A DNA stretch of 64,000 nucleotides from JAFDZV01 sp964455525 (GTDB lineage Bacteria; Bacteroidota; Ignavibacteria; OLB7). A program made the position numbers and the translations under genes. The notes under the pieces are model-generated. The model had not been told where the DNA came from and made no database searches. It saw nothing but the letters and a program-made list of their open reading frames with translations. Every line of letters starts with the position of its first letter. Position 1 is the stretch's first letter. Below, in pieces: positions 47,599-55,817 of this stretch. The stretch spans positions 334,962 to 398,961 of the forward strand of contig CAYVWR010000003.1 in NCBI GenBank assembly GCA_964455525.1, written 5' to 3'.

Positions 47599-48786
47599 TC
47601 AGGCTGCGCCTATTCTTGCCTCCAGAAAACACTCCCGCAACGCACCTTCCAGCTCCATGATATGCTCCTCCTGGAAGATCAGCGGCGGCACCAGGCGTAT
47701 CACCGTCTCATCGGTTGCGTTGACTATCACATGGCGACGGAGCATTGCATCGACGAACGGCGCCGAGGATATGGCCAGCTCAACGCCAACCATGCCGCCG
47801 CTTCCGCGAACGTCGGCGATAAGATCGGGAAACTCGTTCTGAAGCCCCCGCATTCGCGCCAGCAGCAGCTCGCCCGAACGGCGTGCGTTCTCCATTGCCC
47901 CATCGTTCAGCTCATCCAGCACGGCGCTTCCGGCAGCGCAGGCTATCGCGTTGCCGCCGAAGGTGGTGCCATGTTGTCCGCTTCCCCAGACCGTTGCGAG
48001 CTGTTCGGTTGCAAGGATCACGCCGAGCGGAAGGCCGCCGCCGATCCCCTTTGCCATCGTGACCAGATCCGGCCGGACATTATAGCGTGTGAACGAGAAG
48101 AAGTCGCCGGTGCGGCCGCCGCCCCCCTGGATCTCGTCGGCGATAATCAGGAACCCATAGCGGTCGCGCAGTTCCAGAATCGCCTCGACAAACGCCGGAT
48201 CGGCCCAGCGAACGCCCCCTTCGCCCTGAAGAAACTCCAGGACGACGGCGCAGGTCTGCTCTGCAACACCTGCACGAAGCGCCTCGATATCGTTGAACGG
48301 AAGCACCACCGTATCCGGCAGGAACGGTCCCATGCCATCTTTATAGCGGGGTTTGTCCATAATCGAGAGAACGCCATAGGTGCGGCCATGAAATCCGCCG
48401 GTGAAGCCGACGATCTGGCGTTTTCCCCGTTCGTTGCCATAGGCGCGGGCAAGCTTCATCGCACCTTCGTTTGCCTCGGTGCCGCTGTTCGAGAGAAATG
48501 CACGCTGGTAGCCGCTTGCCGCCGACAGGCGCTCCACAAACTCGATCTGCGCATCCTGATAGAAGTAGTTCGACAGGTGCATATAGCGGGCAAGCTGTCG
48601 GCTGACTGCCTCGATCACGCGTGGATGCGAGTGACCGAGCGAGTTGACGGCGATGCCGCCGAGGAAGTCCAGATATCTGGTGCCATCGGTGGCATACACG
48701 TACATACCTTCAGCGCGATCGACCTCGATGGGAAGGCGCTTGTAGGTTTGCAGAAAATGGGCATGCTCGCGCGCGATCAGGGACAT
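47599..48786 (-). CDS. argD: Acetylornithine/succinyldiaminopimelate-type aminotransferase (class III)
   Basis: 395 residues, normal for ArgD. PLP-site features are present: SNSGTEANEGAMKLAR, FHGRTYGVLS, the aspartate in LIIADEIQGGGGRTG and the Schiff-base lysine in TMAKGIGGGLPLG. HGTTFGGNAIACAA completes the signature. It transfers an amino group from glutamate to N-acetylglutamate semialdehyde in arginine synthesis; some homologues act in lysine synthesis or on ornithine, and the sequence does not separate these with certainty. It is a monocistronic minus-strand gene ended by the hairpin at 47491-47536. Confidence 0.88.
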   Translation of the reverse strand: MSLIAREHAHFLQTYKRLPIEVDRAEGMYVYATDGTRYLDFLGGIAVNSLGHSHPRVIEAVSRQLARYMHLSNYFYQDAQIEFVERLSAASGYQRAFLSNSGTEANEGAMKLARAYGNERGKRQIVGFTGGFHGRTYGVLSIMDKPRYKDGMGPFLPDTVVLPFNDIEALRAGVAEQTCAVVLEFLQGEGGVRWADPAFVEAILELRDRYGFLIIADEIQGGGGRTGDFFSFTRYNVRPDLVTMAKGIGGGLPLGVILATEQLATVWGSGQHGTTFGGNAIACAAGSAVLDELNDGAMENARRSGELLLARMRGLQNEFPDLIADVRGSGGMVGVELAISSAPFVDAMLRRHVIVNATDETVIRLVPPLIFQEEHIMELEGALRECFLEARIGAA

Positions 48787-48949
48787 GGGCGGATACGGTT
48801 ATAAAAGAATGAATGATATGGAAGACAAGCGGCCGTGGCTGGCACATGCCCGCCAGGTTCCGGTGTTGCTTCCTCCCCCGAACGACAAACCCCTAACCTC
48901 GGGATGTGCGAGGGTAGGGGCCTGTAAAAACTGCATCAGGAAGAGCCAA

Positions 48950-49045
48950 CTACCGGTTCTTCTTCTTATGACGATTCTTGCGGAGTCTCTTCTTCCGCTT
49001 GTGCGTGGCCATCTTATGGCGCTTCCGCTTCTTGCCACAGGGCAT
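48950..49045 (-). CDS. Small basic ribosome-associated protein, AURKAIP1/COX24 (bS22/mS38-like)
   Basis: 31 residues, MPCGKKRKRHKMATHKRK and on to the C-terminus, more than half lysine, arginine and histidine. This matches the short AURKAIP1/COX24-domain proteins found throughout Bacteroidota, whose relatives are mycobacterial bS22 and mitochondrial mS38 of the small ribosomal subunit. On the minus strand AAAGGAG lies 8 bases before the ATG, a textbook ribosome-binding site. A TATATTTG box at 49104-49111 (minus) matches the -7 element of Bacteroidota promoters. The gene is easily missed because of its size. Confidence 0.85.
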   Translation of the reverse strand: MPCGKKRKRHKMATHKRKKRLRKNRHKKKNR

Positions 49046-49103
49046 TTGCCGGCTCCTTTGAGATGTATGGTACCTGTTTACTACGGATTAGATTCAAGAG
49101 CTT

Positions 49104-49111
49104 CAAATATA
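49104..49111 (-). promoter_or_regulatory. Possible -7 element (TATATTTG) of the bS22-like gene
   Basis: It fits the TAnnTTTG consensus of Bacteroidota primary sigma factor promoters and lies about 60 bp before the start codon. The -33 TTTG is not clear at the right distance (a TTG is about 22 bases upstream), so this is tentative. Confidence 0.4.
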
Positions 49112-49181
49112 AGAAAAAGCGGCCATGTAATCGCAACCGCTCAATTGATTTGATAGCGGTGCGGCGGCGGCCATTGTGGCG

Positions 49182-50129
49182 CTACCGTGCAGCGGCGCCT
49201 GTGCTATCGCCCAGTGCGCCGGTTTGCACGCCGTGCAGGATCTCCGATGCAAACTGTCCCGGACGGGAGTTGGGGTCGAGCTGGACGGTGCGCTGGAGCC
49301 AGTAGAGCGTGCTGTCGCGATCCCGTTTGGCGATATACATCATCGCAAGGTTGTACACGGCGTTCTGGAACGTGGGATCGATCTTCAACACCTCGTGAAG
49401 CTTGGTGATGCCGCTATCCAGACCGGCGGTGCTCGCTATGGAGAACGCCATATCGGTGCGTGCGGACAGGTTCTCCGGGTGCGCCCGGACGTAGTCCTGA
49501 TAGAGCGGGATAGCCTCGGCGTGCCGGTCCACATCATAATAGAGGTTCGCCAGCTTCAGCTTCGCTGCCAGATCGGCCGGGTTTGCTGCCGCCTGCTTCT
49601 CTGCCTCGGCGATCTGCTGTTGTTGCTGAGGGGTAAGCTGGGGGGCGTTGGTTGGAGGATGCCCATGCGGCATTGCTCCGTTGGCCCCTCCCGCCTGGGA
49701 CGGCGGCATCGGCGGGCCGGTCTTCTCCTCCGGGGTCGATGCCAGAAGAGCTATCCCGCCAATCACCACGGCCACCACGGTTGTCAAGAGGTAATCCCGT
49801 GCCGCCGATGATGGTATCGGTCGGCGTGCCATGGCCGATGGCAGAGGGGGCGACGTAGGTGCTGCCGTGGCCACAGGGCTGCCACAGATGATGCATTCAG
49901 ATCGACCCGGCTTGTTTTCCGCGCCGCAATCGGCACAGATGATCGTTTCAGACCGATCGGTTTGTTCCTTTGAGGTAGGGGCCGGGGTGGGGCGCCGTTC
50001 GGCCGTGGTCTCGGTCTGCTGTGTGGGGAGCGCATCGCTGCGACCATCAAGCAGCCGTTCGCCGCAGGTCTGGCAGAGTGCCGCCTGATCCTGAACGTTG
50101 CTCCCACAGCTCGGGCAATGTCTACTCAT
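49182..50129 (-). CDS. Zinc-ribbon, single-membrane-span, TPR-repeat protein
   Basis: 315 residues from ATG 50129. Two zinc ribbons come first (CPSCGSNVQDQAALCQTCGE and CADCGAENKPGRSECIICGS), then a proline-rich linker, one transmembrane helix (YLLTTVVAVVIGGIALLA), a second proline/glutamine-rich linker and C-terminal tetratricopeptide repeats (LANLYYDVDRHAEAIPLYQDY, NAVYNLAMMYIAKRD). The ribbons should face the cytoplasm and the TPRs the periplasm. The start codon lies inside the end of the HU gene (8-base overlap), so the two are translationally coupled. Function is unknown. Confidence 0.8.
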   Translation of the reverse strand: MSRHCPSCGSNVQDQAALCQTCGERLLDGRSDALPTQQTETTAERRPTPAPTSKEQTDRSETIICADCGAENKPGRSECIICGSPVATAAPTSPPLPSAMARRPIPSSAARDYLLTTVVAVVIGGIALLASTPEEKTGPPMPPSQAGGANGAMPHGHPPTNAPQLTPQQQQQIAEAEKQAAANPADLAAKLKLANLYYDVDRHAEAIPLYQDYVRAHPENLSARTDMAFSIASTAGLDSGITKLHEVLKIDPTFQNAVYNLAMMYIAKRDRDSTLYWLQRTVQLDPNSRPGQFASEILHGVQTGALGDSTGAAAR

Positions 50130-50436
50130 CGTTCTTCTGTTCCTTTGCCGAGGATTTGATTGCCCTGTCCACAAGATCTCTCAGTTCCCGCGAGACCTTG
50201 AAATGAGGGACAAATTGACCGTCGAGATCGACGACTTCCCCGGTACGGGGATTGCGGCCGATCCGGGGGGCACGTTCTTTGATACGAAACGTCCCGAAGC
50301 CTCTGATCTCCACATGTTCTTCGTGGCAGAGCGCTTCGGCAACGGTTTTCAGGAAACCGTCGATCACAGCCTCGGTTTCCAGTTTTGTAAGCCCTGTTCC
50401 GTCCGCTACACGGTCTATGATATCCGATTTTGTCAT
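50122..50436 (-). CDS. HU/IHF-family DNA-binding protein
   Basis: 104 residues from ATG 50436; the longer frame upstream is not conserved in this family. It has MTKSDIIDRVADGTGL, the GFLKTVAEAL helix, VEIRGFGTFRIKERAPRIGRNPRTG (the beta-arm with its conserved RxxRNPxTG) and FKVSRELRDLV. It binds and bends DNA in the nucleoid. The C-terminal extension IKSSAKEQKNDE is slightly longer than in minimal HU. It is divergent from the lipoprotein gene at 50591. Confidence 0.92.
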   Translation of the reverse strand: MTKSDIIDRVADGTGLTKLETEAVIDGFLKTVAEALCHEEHVEIRGFGTFRIKERAPRIGRNPRTGEVVDLDGQFVPHFKVSRELRDLVDRAIKSSAKEQKNDE

Positions 50437-50590
50437 AACGCGTAAGATGCAAAACGCATCGCGATATGCAATCGGGTTTGGGGTGGACTGGAGCATTGCA
50501 ATACATTGTTCCAAATCGAGAAGCGCGGAATTTTTCTCTATCTTTCGCCGCTCATATCGCATCGTTCATGAATTAACAGCAGAGGAGATC

Positions 50591-51463
50591 ATGCGTTCCT
50601 TTCATCTGGCATTGCCGTTTCTTGCCGCCGGGCTTCTTTCGATCGTCGGCTGTGATAACAACTCCGCTGATGACCACACCACGACCGATACGGCGGCTGC
50701 CAATGCGCCGAAAGAGGTCAGAATCGTCAAGGGAGAGCATGGCCCTGCATTTCCCGATGCAAAGCTTACCGTGATATCTCCGGCTGCCGATGCGGTTATC
50801 ACTGCCGATAGCGTTCTTGTTCATGTATCGCTGGCGGGTGTCGATCTTGCCACGCCTACGGCCGGAGAGCAGTCGAAGGGGATCAACTACTCCAAGGACG
50901 GGCAGCATATCCATGTCATCATCGACGATAAGCCGTATATGGCGATGTACAAGCAGGATAGCTTCTCGGTTGGCGCGCTCGCCGAAGGGGCGCATACACT
51001 GCGTGCCTTCCCAAGCCGCTCCTGGCATGAGAGCATCAAGGTGCCGGGTGCGTTTGTCTCGCATACCTTCTATGTGAAAAAGAAGACCGGCACCCCTGTG
51101 CTCCAGGCCGGGCAGCCGCTGCTTACCTACAGCCGTCCCAAGGGCGATTATTCCGGCGCCGATGCCGAGCGTGTTCTGCTCGATTTTTATGTGACGAACG
51201 CAGAGCTTGGTGCCGACAAGTACAAGGTGGTGGCCTCGGTTGACGGGCAGGTAAAGGATACGCTGGTGGAGTGGATACCGTATTATATCGAGGGGCTTTC
51301 CGATGGCGATCATACGGTTCATCTTCAGCTTATCGGGCCGGACAATCAGCCGGTCCCAGGGACGTTCAATGCCGCCGAGCAGAAGATCCGGGTCAACCCG
51401 TCCAGCACTGCCGCCGCTGCTCCAGCCGCTGCCGATACCGGCATGGCGACCATGAATCACTAG
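50591..51463 (+). CDS. Lipoprotein with repeated Ig-like/carbohydrate-binding-type beta domains
   Basis: 290 residues from ATG 50591, preceded by AGAGGAG. The N-terminus is a lipoprotein signal with lipobox IVGC (cysteine at about residue 21). A threonine/aspartate-rich linker follows, then two related beta segments: INYSKDGQHIHVIIDDKPYMA with LAEGAHTLRAFPSRSWHESIK, and YYIEGLSDGDHTVHLQLIGPDNQPVPG. These resemble the repeat of a small periplasmic domain with an HTL/HTVH strand. An alanine-rich tail ends the protein. The function is unknown; it is likely anchored to the periplasmic face of a membrane. Confidence 0.8.
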   Translation: MRSFHLALPFLAAGLLSIVGCDNNSADDHTTTDTAAANAPKEVRIVKGEHGPAFPDAKLTVISPAADAVITADSVLVHVSLAGVDLATPTAGEQSKGINYSKDGQHIHVIIDDKPYMAMYKQDSFSVGALAEGAHTLRAFPSRSWHESIKVPGAFVSHTFYVKKKTGTPVLQAGQPLLTYSRPKGDYSGADAERVLLDFYVTNAELGADKYKVVASVDGQVKDTLVEWIPYYIEGLSDGDHTVHLQLIGPDNQPVPGTFNAAEQKIRVNPSSTAAAAPAAADTGMATMNH

Positions 51464-51569
51464 CGTGGCAGCACGGTGATGGCGTGAATGTGCCATAGGC
51501 GAACAACGTTCTGGCGCGGAGGGTACCAGGTGGGGTCTCCGCGCATTCATTCCAACTCCGCGAGAGACG

Positions 51570-52247
51570 ATGCACGATCTTATTCTCAAGGCCTCGCATA
51601 CCACGCTTCCGGTGGGGAAGCTGCTCTGTCTCGGCAAGAACTATGAAAAGCATGCAAAGGAGATGGGAGCGGATGTGCCGGCCGATCCCGTGGTGTTCAT
51701 GAAGCCGAGCACCGCCCTTCTTCGGAGCGGCGGCACCGTGCGTATCCCGGCGGTCTCGCGTGATATGCATCATGAAGTGGAGCTTGTCGTGGTGATCGGC
51801 CATGCCGCCCGCGATGTCTGCGAAGAGGAGGCGATGAGCCATGTGCTCGGTTATGCCATCGGGCTTGATATGACCCTGCGCGATCTTCAGACCATCGCAA
51901 AGAAGCGGGGGGAACCGTGGACGATCGCCAAGGGGTTCGATACCTCCGCGCCGATCAGCGATGTGGTGCTCAAGGATCAGATCCCTGACCCCCACGCGCT
52001 GTGGCTGAGGTTGAGCGTAAACGGCGAGACCCGCCAGCATGGTTCTACTGCGGATATGATTCTGAAGATCCCGTATCTGATCAGTTATCTCTCGCGCATA
52101 TTTACGCTTGAGCGTGGAGACTGCATCTTCACCGGCACGCCGGAAGGTGTTGCTCAGGTTGTTGCCGGCGATCGCCTGCATGCGGAGATCGAGGGAATCG
52201 TCGGGCTGGATGTTGTGATCGGGGATCGGGCTGCCACAGAGGTATAG
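51570..52247 (+). CDS. Fumarylacetoacetate hydrolase-family protein
   Basis: 225 residues, matching the short FAH-family members (acylpyruvase or oxaloacetate decarboxylase-like). Motifs: VGKLLCLGKNYEKHAKEM, the metal-binding HHEVELVVVIG, DMTLRDLQ, KGFDTSAPISD and FTGTPEGVAQV. The family cleaves carbon-carbon bonds of acylpyruvates or decarboxylates oxaloacetate with a divalent metal. It appears to be a single gene, convergent with the membrane protein gene at 52281. Confidence 0.9.
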   Translation: MHDLILKASHTTLPVGKLLCLGKNYEKHAKEMGADVPADPVVFMKPSTALLRSGGTVRIPAVSRDMHHEVELVVVIGHAARDVCEEEAMSHVLGYAIGLDMTLRDLQTIAKKRGEPWTIAKGFDTSAPISDVVLKDQIPDPHALWLRLSVNGETRQHGSTADMILKIPYLISYLSRIFTLERGDCIFTGTPEGVAQVVAGDRLHAEIEGIVGLDVVIGDRAATEV

Positions 52248-52280
52248 GTGGGCATGATCGTGGGCCGCACTTCCGGTTGC

Positions 52281-53612
52281 CTACCGCACAAAAATCTCTT
52301 CCGGATCGCCACCGCCACGCGGGCATCGGTAGGTGCGTATCCGCCGTTCTGCGGTCAGGATGTCAGGCTTGTCTGCGATCTGTATATACACATCACCCAT
52401 GCGTGCCCGTCGCGCCAATGCCTGCCCAAGCTGGAGCATCACGCGCGGTTCTGGATAGGGGGTGGCGTTCATCTCATCGACTGCCCAGAACAGCGGGTTG
52501 AATCCGCCATCGGAGTCGATCAGTGCCTGCGCCTGCGGGGGGAGCGTGGGATGATCGAGGCTATCCACCTGCACCCGTGCTTCGTGGAGATTGCCGGAGT
52601 AGAATGAGAAGGATAGATAGGAATCCCACAGGTTCCAGAAGCTGAACACCGGGGCTATGCCGAACAGTAGAAGCACGGCGATAATGGCTGCTCTCTGTTT
52701 GCGCGGCACAGCCGCCGATCCGCTGCCATGCGATCGTCCGCCAAGGGCCGCAAACCATCGCCTGGAAAGCAAGCTCGGCCCTGATCGATATCCCTGCGAT
52801 GAGCGTTCAAGGAAGAGCGCCCAGAGCGAGACGATCATTGCCAGGTTCCACGGCCAGACGGCTGTATTGCTGGATCGTCCGAGTGGTCCCAGAACCAGCA
52901 GGATAAGCGTATGCATGGCGATAAGGAAGATGGCCGCTATCCGACGTGTGGGGCGGAATAGGAGCAACAATCCTCCAAGCCCTTCGCCGGCTGCCGAGAG
53001 AAATGCCAGCAGATACATCGGCCCTTCCGCCACCGCCTCCGTTCCTGCTCCGAACCATTGCAAGCCCGGCTCCAGCAGCCAGGGAAAGATATCGGTCATG
53101 TAGCTGATATTCAGCTTCTGAAGGCCGGAGAAGAGATAGGTGAAGGCCAGCAGGAGCCGCGCAGGCGCAAGGCCCCATTCCAGATCATCGTCTGTCCACC
53201 GCTCCCGCCGCTCCCATGGCAGCAGAAGGAGCGTTCCAAGGAGAAGGGCGAAATGGATGATATAGGGCTGCCAGCGGTTCTGATCGAGAATGGCCAACAG
53301 GAGTATGACGCCCAGGACAATCCGAATGGGCCATCGGGGATCGCGCACGAATGCTGCCGCCGCAAGCGCCGCCATCATCACGCCGAGCAACAGATAGTCG
53401 AGCCAGACCGGAAGCCCGGCAAGCCAGTCGAAGAAGGGGGCAAGCGGGTAGGTGCGGTCGCTCATCCAGAGCTTCCAGGTAAGTATCAGCGTGGCAGCGA
53501 ATGTTACGGCAAGGCCCAGCCGAAGACGATCCACCCCGCTCCCCGTTGTAAACCCGGATGTAGGGGGTTGCCTCTGGCTGTCCCGCGCTCTGCTCTGTGT
53601 TCTTGCCGTCAT
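52281..53612 (-). CDS. Polytopic membrane protein, HTTM/DoxX-like
   Basis: 443 residues from ATG 53612; the upstream extension is arginine-rich and not credible. About eight to ten hydrophobic segments are visible, for example LGLAVTFAATLILTWKLW, LLLGVMMAALAAAAFV and IRIVLGVILLLAILDQ. The LLAFTYLFSGLQKLN segment and AAGEGLGGLLLLFRPTRRIAAI resemble HTTM or DoxX-type proteins. A soluble C-terminal part ends with RTYRCPRGGGDPEEIF. The role is unknown. It is last in a minus-strand run after the metallophosphoesterase and a small periplasmic protein. Confidence 0.72.
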   Translation of the reverse strand: MTARTQSRARDSQRQPPTSGFTTGSGVDRLRLGLAVTFAATLILTWKLWMSDRTYPLAPFFDWLAGLPVWLDYLLLGVMMAALAAAAFVRDPRWPIRIVLGVILLLAILDQNRWQPYIIHFALLLGTLLLLPWERRERWTDDDLEWGLAPARLLLAFTYLFSGLQKLNISYMTDIFPWLLEPGLQWFGAGTEAVAEGPMYLLAFLSAAGEGLGGLLLLFRPTRRIAAIFLIAMHTLILLVLGPLGRSSNTAVWPWNLAMIVSLWALFLERSSQGYRSGPSLLSRRWFAALGGRSHGSGSAAVPRKQRAAIIAVLLLFGIAPVFSFWNLWDSYLSFSFYSGNLHEARVQVDSLDHPTLPPQAQALIDSDGGFNPLFWAVDEMNATPYPEPRVMLQLGQALARRARMGDVYIQIADKPDILTAERRIRTYRCPRGGGDPEEIFVR

Positions 53613-53813
53613 GATTGTGAGCGTCTGTCGTGATCGCCTGTTCCGCCGTAAGGCCGGTTTTCGGTCGTGTCTCAGGCCCGCGATATGCTGGCCCGTTCCC
53701 GGAATATGAACGAGCCTGGATCTTCCGCATACCAGGCTGTTGCGGCGAGGAGGGTTGGGGTGATAAGTTCTTGTATGAGGTTCCCGTAGCCCACGCAACC
53801 GGCCATTGGCTCC

Positions 53814-54386
53814 CTATTCCTTCGCGTTGCCCATGTTCTGGGCAAACGTTTCCGCCATCATGACCATATTCTGTTCCAGCATCAGGCGCCATGTATCGCC
53901 ATAACGTTTCAGGCTGGCTACCTGCATATTCACCGAGTGCATGCCATCGGCTTTCATCATCATGCGGTAGACCACATGGACGGTATCATTGCCCTCTGGA
54001 ACGTGGCCGATAACCCTTGTGCCCATGGAGTCGATCATCTCGATAATCTCCTCGGTATTGCCGAGAAACAGGGTGACAAATCGCGTGTACACATCGGCAG
54101 GGGGGAGGTCGGCAAGCTCCGACGGGCTTTGTAGGCCAAGCAGGGTTGCCAATGCCTTGGTGCCGTTGCTGGATGTAACGAGCGGGGCAAACACCTGTTT
54201 GAACCGTTCCAGCTCATCCGGGTGCATATAAGCTGTGCTGGTTTTCCAGTCTCCCTTGCGGGTGGCCTCAAGGTAGAGGCGCGCAACCTCATCCGGCGTC
54301 TGGGCGGCGGCATCGGCTGATGCCAGCATCAATACGGCTGCCGGGATGCCGAGCAGGAGGTGTGGACGCTGAAACCGGTGTAGCAT
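53814..54386 (-). CDS. Small periplasmic protein with signal peptide
   Basis: 190 residues from ATG 54386, chosen because it starts a clear signal peptide (basic HRFQRPH, hydrophobic LLLGIPAAVLMLASA, cleavage near ADAAAQ). The mature part begins TPDEVARLYLEATRKGDWKTSTAYMHPDELERF, the look of an NTF2-like/DUF4878-type fold. VHVVYRMMMKADG and RYGDTWRLMLEQNM fit the strands of that fold. It starts 43 bp after the metallophosphoesterase stop, so they are probably co-transcribed. Confidence 0.75.
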   Translation of the reverse strand: MLHRFQRPHLLLGIPAAVLMLASADAAAQTPDEVARLYLEATRKGDWKTSTAYMHPDELERFKQVFAPLVTSSNGTKALATLLGLQSPSELADLPPADVYTRFVTLFLGNTEEIIEMIDSMGTRVIGHVPEGNDTVHVVYRMMMKADGMHSVNMQVASLKRYGDTWRLMLEQNMVMMAETFAQNMGNAKE

Positions 54387-54429
54387 ACGTGGATCCGCAA
54401 TTGGTATGAATGGGGATGGACGGGGGGAT

Positions 54430-55413
54430 TTAGGCGACCCGGTGGGCGTACCGGATCTCTCCCTGGGCATCATGGAAATGGAGATAGATCCCTTCTTTGG
54501 TGACTCCCATCCACATATATCCCATGTTGGTTGCTGCATAGATGGTGTTGTCCTTCCAGCTTGTATCGCGGTGGCCGCCACCACCTCCAGAGACTACATA
54601 GCTCACCCCGCCAACCGGTTCAAGAAGCTGGATATCATGGTCGTGTCCGCAGAGATAGAGTGGGACGTTATGCCTTTGCAGTATCTCCTCGAACGCATTT
54701 CGTATGCGCTTCAGGTTGCCATAGATGCCATTGGAGTAGAGCATATGATGTCCGAAGACGATCTTCCAGCGGGCATCGGAGGCGGCCAGCTCGCGATCGA
54801 GCCAGGCACTCTGCTCTGCTGCGGCTCCTTCGGCTCCGGTCTGCACACGTTGTGTGTCGAGCGAGAATATCTGCACGCTAAGCCCATCCGGGGATTCTAG
54901 GCGCTGCGTGTAATATCGTGACGGGAAACGCCACTGCGGGTTCACCTTGCTATACTCTATCTGTGCTTCAGGCTCCAGCTTGTAGTCATGGTTGCCAAGG
55001 GTTGGGAAGAAAGGCTGGCGCAGGCCCCGGTCGTGGTACATCTTCACGAACTTCCTCTCCCATTGCGGATCATCCGCCGAGGTAACCCCGTTCGGGTAGA
55101 TGTTGTCGCCGGTGGAGATGATGTAATCACATCCATGCTGTGCGGCGGTGCCGAGCATGGCCGTTGCCACACCGGCCTGTCCCTTGCCGCCGGTGCCCCA
55201 GTCGCCGATAACCAGAAATCGCATCCCATCGGTCCGTTTCAACTCGAATGGCACAAATTTCGGGATCGGCCGGGCGTTTTTTACGGTGGATGAGCCTGCC
55301 AGCGTGTGCCAAAGCTCGTGGGCGCGCTCGCGTGCGCTGATGGTGCGGGTCAGGAAGAAGGTGGAGGCCACCATCGCGGATGTCTTCAGAAAGCTGCGTC
55401 GTTTCATCTGCAT
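54430..55413 (-). CDS. Tat-exported calcineurin-like metallophosphoesterase (purple acid phosphatase type)
   Basis: 327 residues. The N-terminus has a twin-arginine motif (KRRSFLKTSAMVASTFFL). All metal motifs are present in order: VIGDWGTGG, STGDNIYPNG, TLGNHDY, VFGHHMLYS and LCGHDHDIQLL. The family is a dinuclear-metal phosphomonoesterase acting in the periplasm or outside the cell. It appears to be the first gene of a three-gene minus-strand unit. ATG 55407 is an alternative start two codons in. Confidence 0.92.
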   Translation of the reverse strand: MQMKRRSFLKTSAMVASTFFLTRTISARERAHELWHTLAGSSTVKNARPIPKFVPFELKRTDGMRFLVIGDWGTGGKGQAGVATAMLGTAAQHGCDYIISTGDNIYPNGVTSADDPQWERKFVKMYHDRGLRQPFFPTLGNHDYKLEPEAQIEYSKVNPQWRFPSRYYTQRLESPDGLSVQIFSLDTQRVQTGAEGAAAEQSAWLDRELAASDARWKIVFGHHMLYSNGIYGNLKRIRNAFEEILQRHNVPLYLCGHDHDIQLLEPVGGVSYVVSGGGGGHRDTSWKDNTIYAATNMGYMWMGVTKEGIYLHFHDAQGEIRYAHRVA

Positions 55414-55817
55414 CGGATCGGGATTATGCCCTGGGGGCGCTCGTGGAAGAGAGTTTCAAGGGACTCGCCGGGAGCATGCAGGCCGCTGCCGATCGTGTCG
55501 GCTGGTGATGCTCATGGCTGTCGGAAAGATACGATACGTGCGGCAGACTTGCCGCACAGGGAGCAACGCGGCCGGCATGAAGAATATCATGAAGAACATG
55601 TGGTGCGGGGTTTCCCCTGCCCTGGCGATGCCGATGTGAACGGTCCGCAGATCTATGGGTAGGTATGGTGGGCCTGATGCCGATCGTGGCGCGTAGATTT
55701 GCCACAGGAGGTTCTCGTCCCGGGCTGCTGCCTGCACATGGGACGGTAGGTGCTGCCGTCCCATGTGCATTGCTGGTGATCTCTGTGGTTCCGGGCGTAC
55801 GTATGTTCCGGCGATGT
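55414..55817. other. Intergenic region between polA 3' end and the metallophosphoesterase operon
   Basis: It holds a perfect 14-bp inverted repeat (55733-55746 with 55756-55769, 9-base loop) that probably ends the polA transcript, although no T-run follows on either strand. The rest should contain the metallophosphoesterase promoter. Open frames here show no family features. Confidence 0.5.

Noticed and set aside
47581..48804. 407-codon plus-strand open frame
   Set aside because: It is antisense to argD over its full length; the argD PLP motifs settle the strand.
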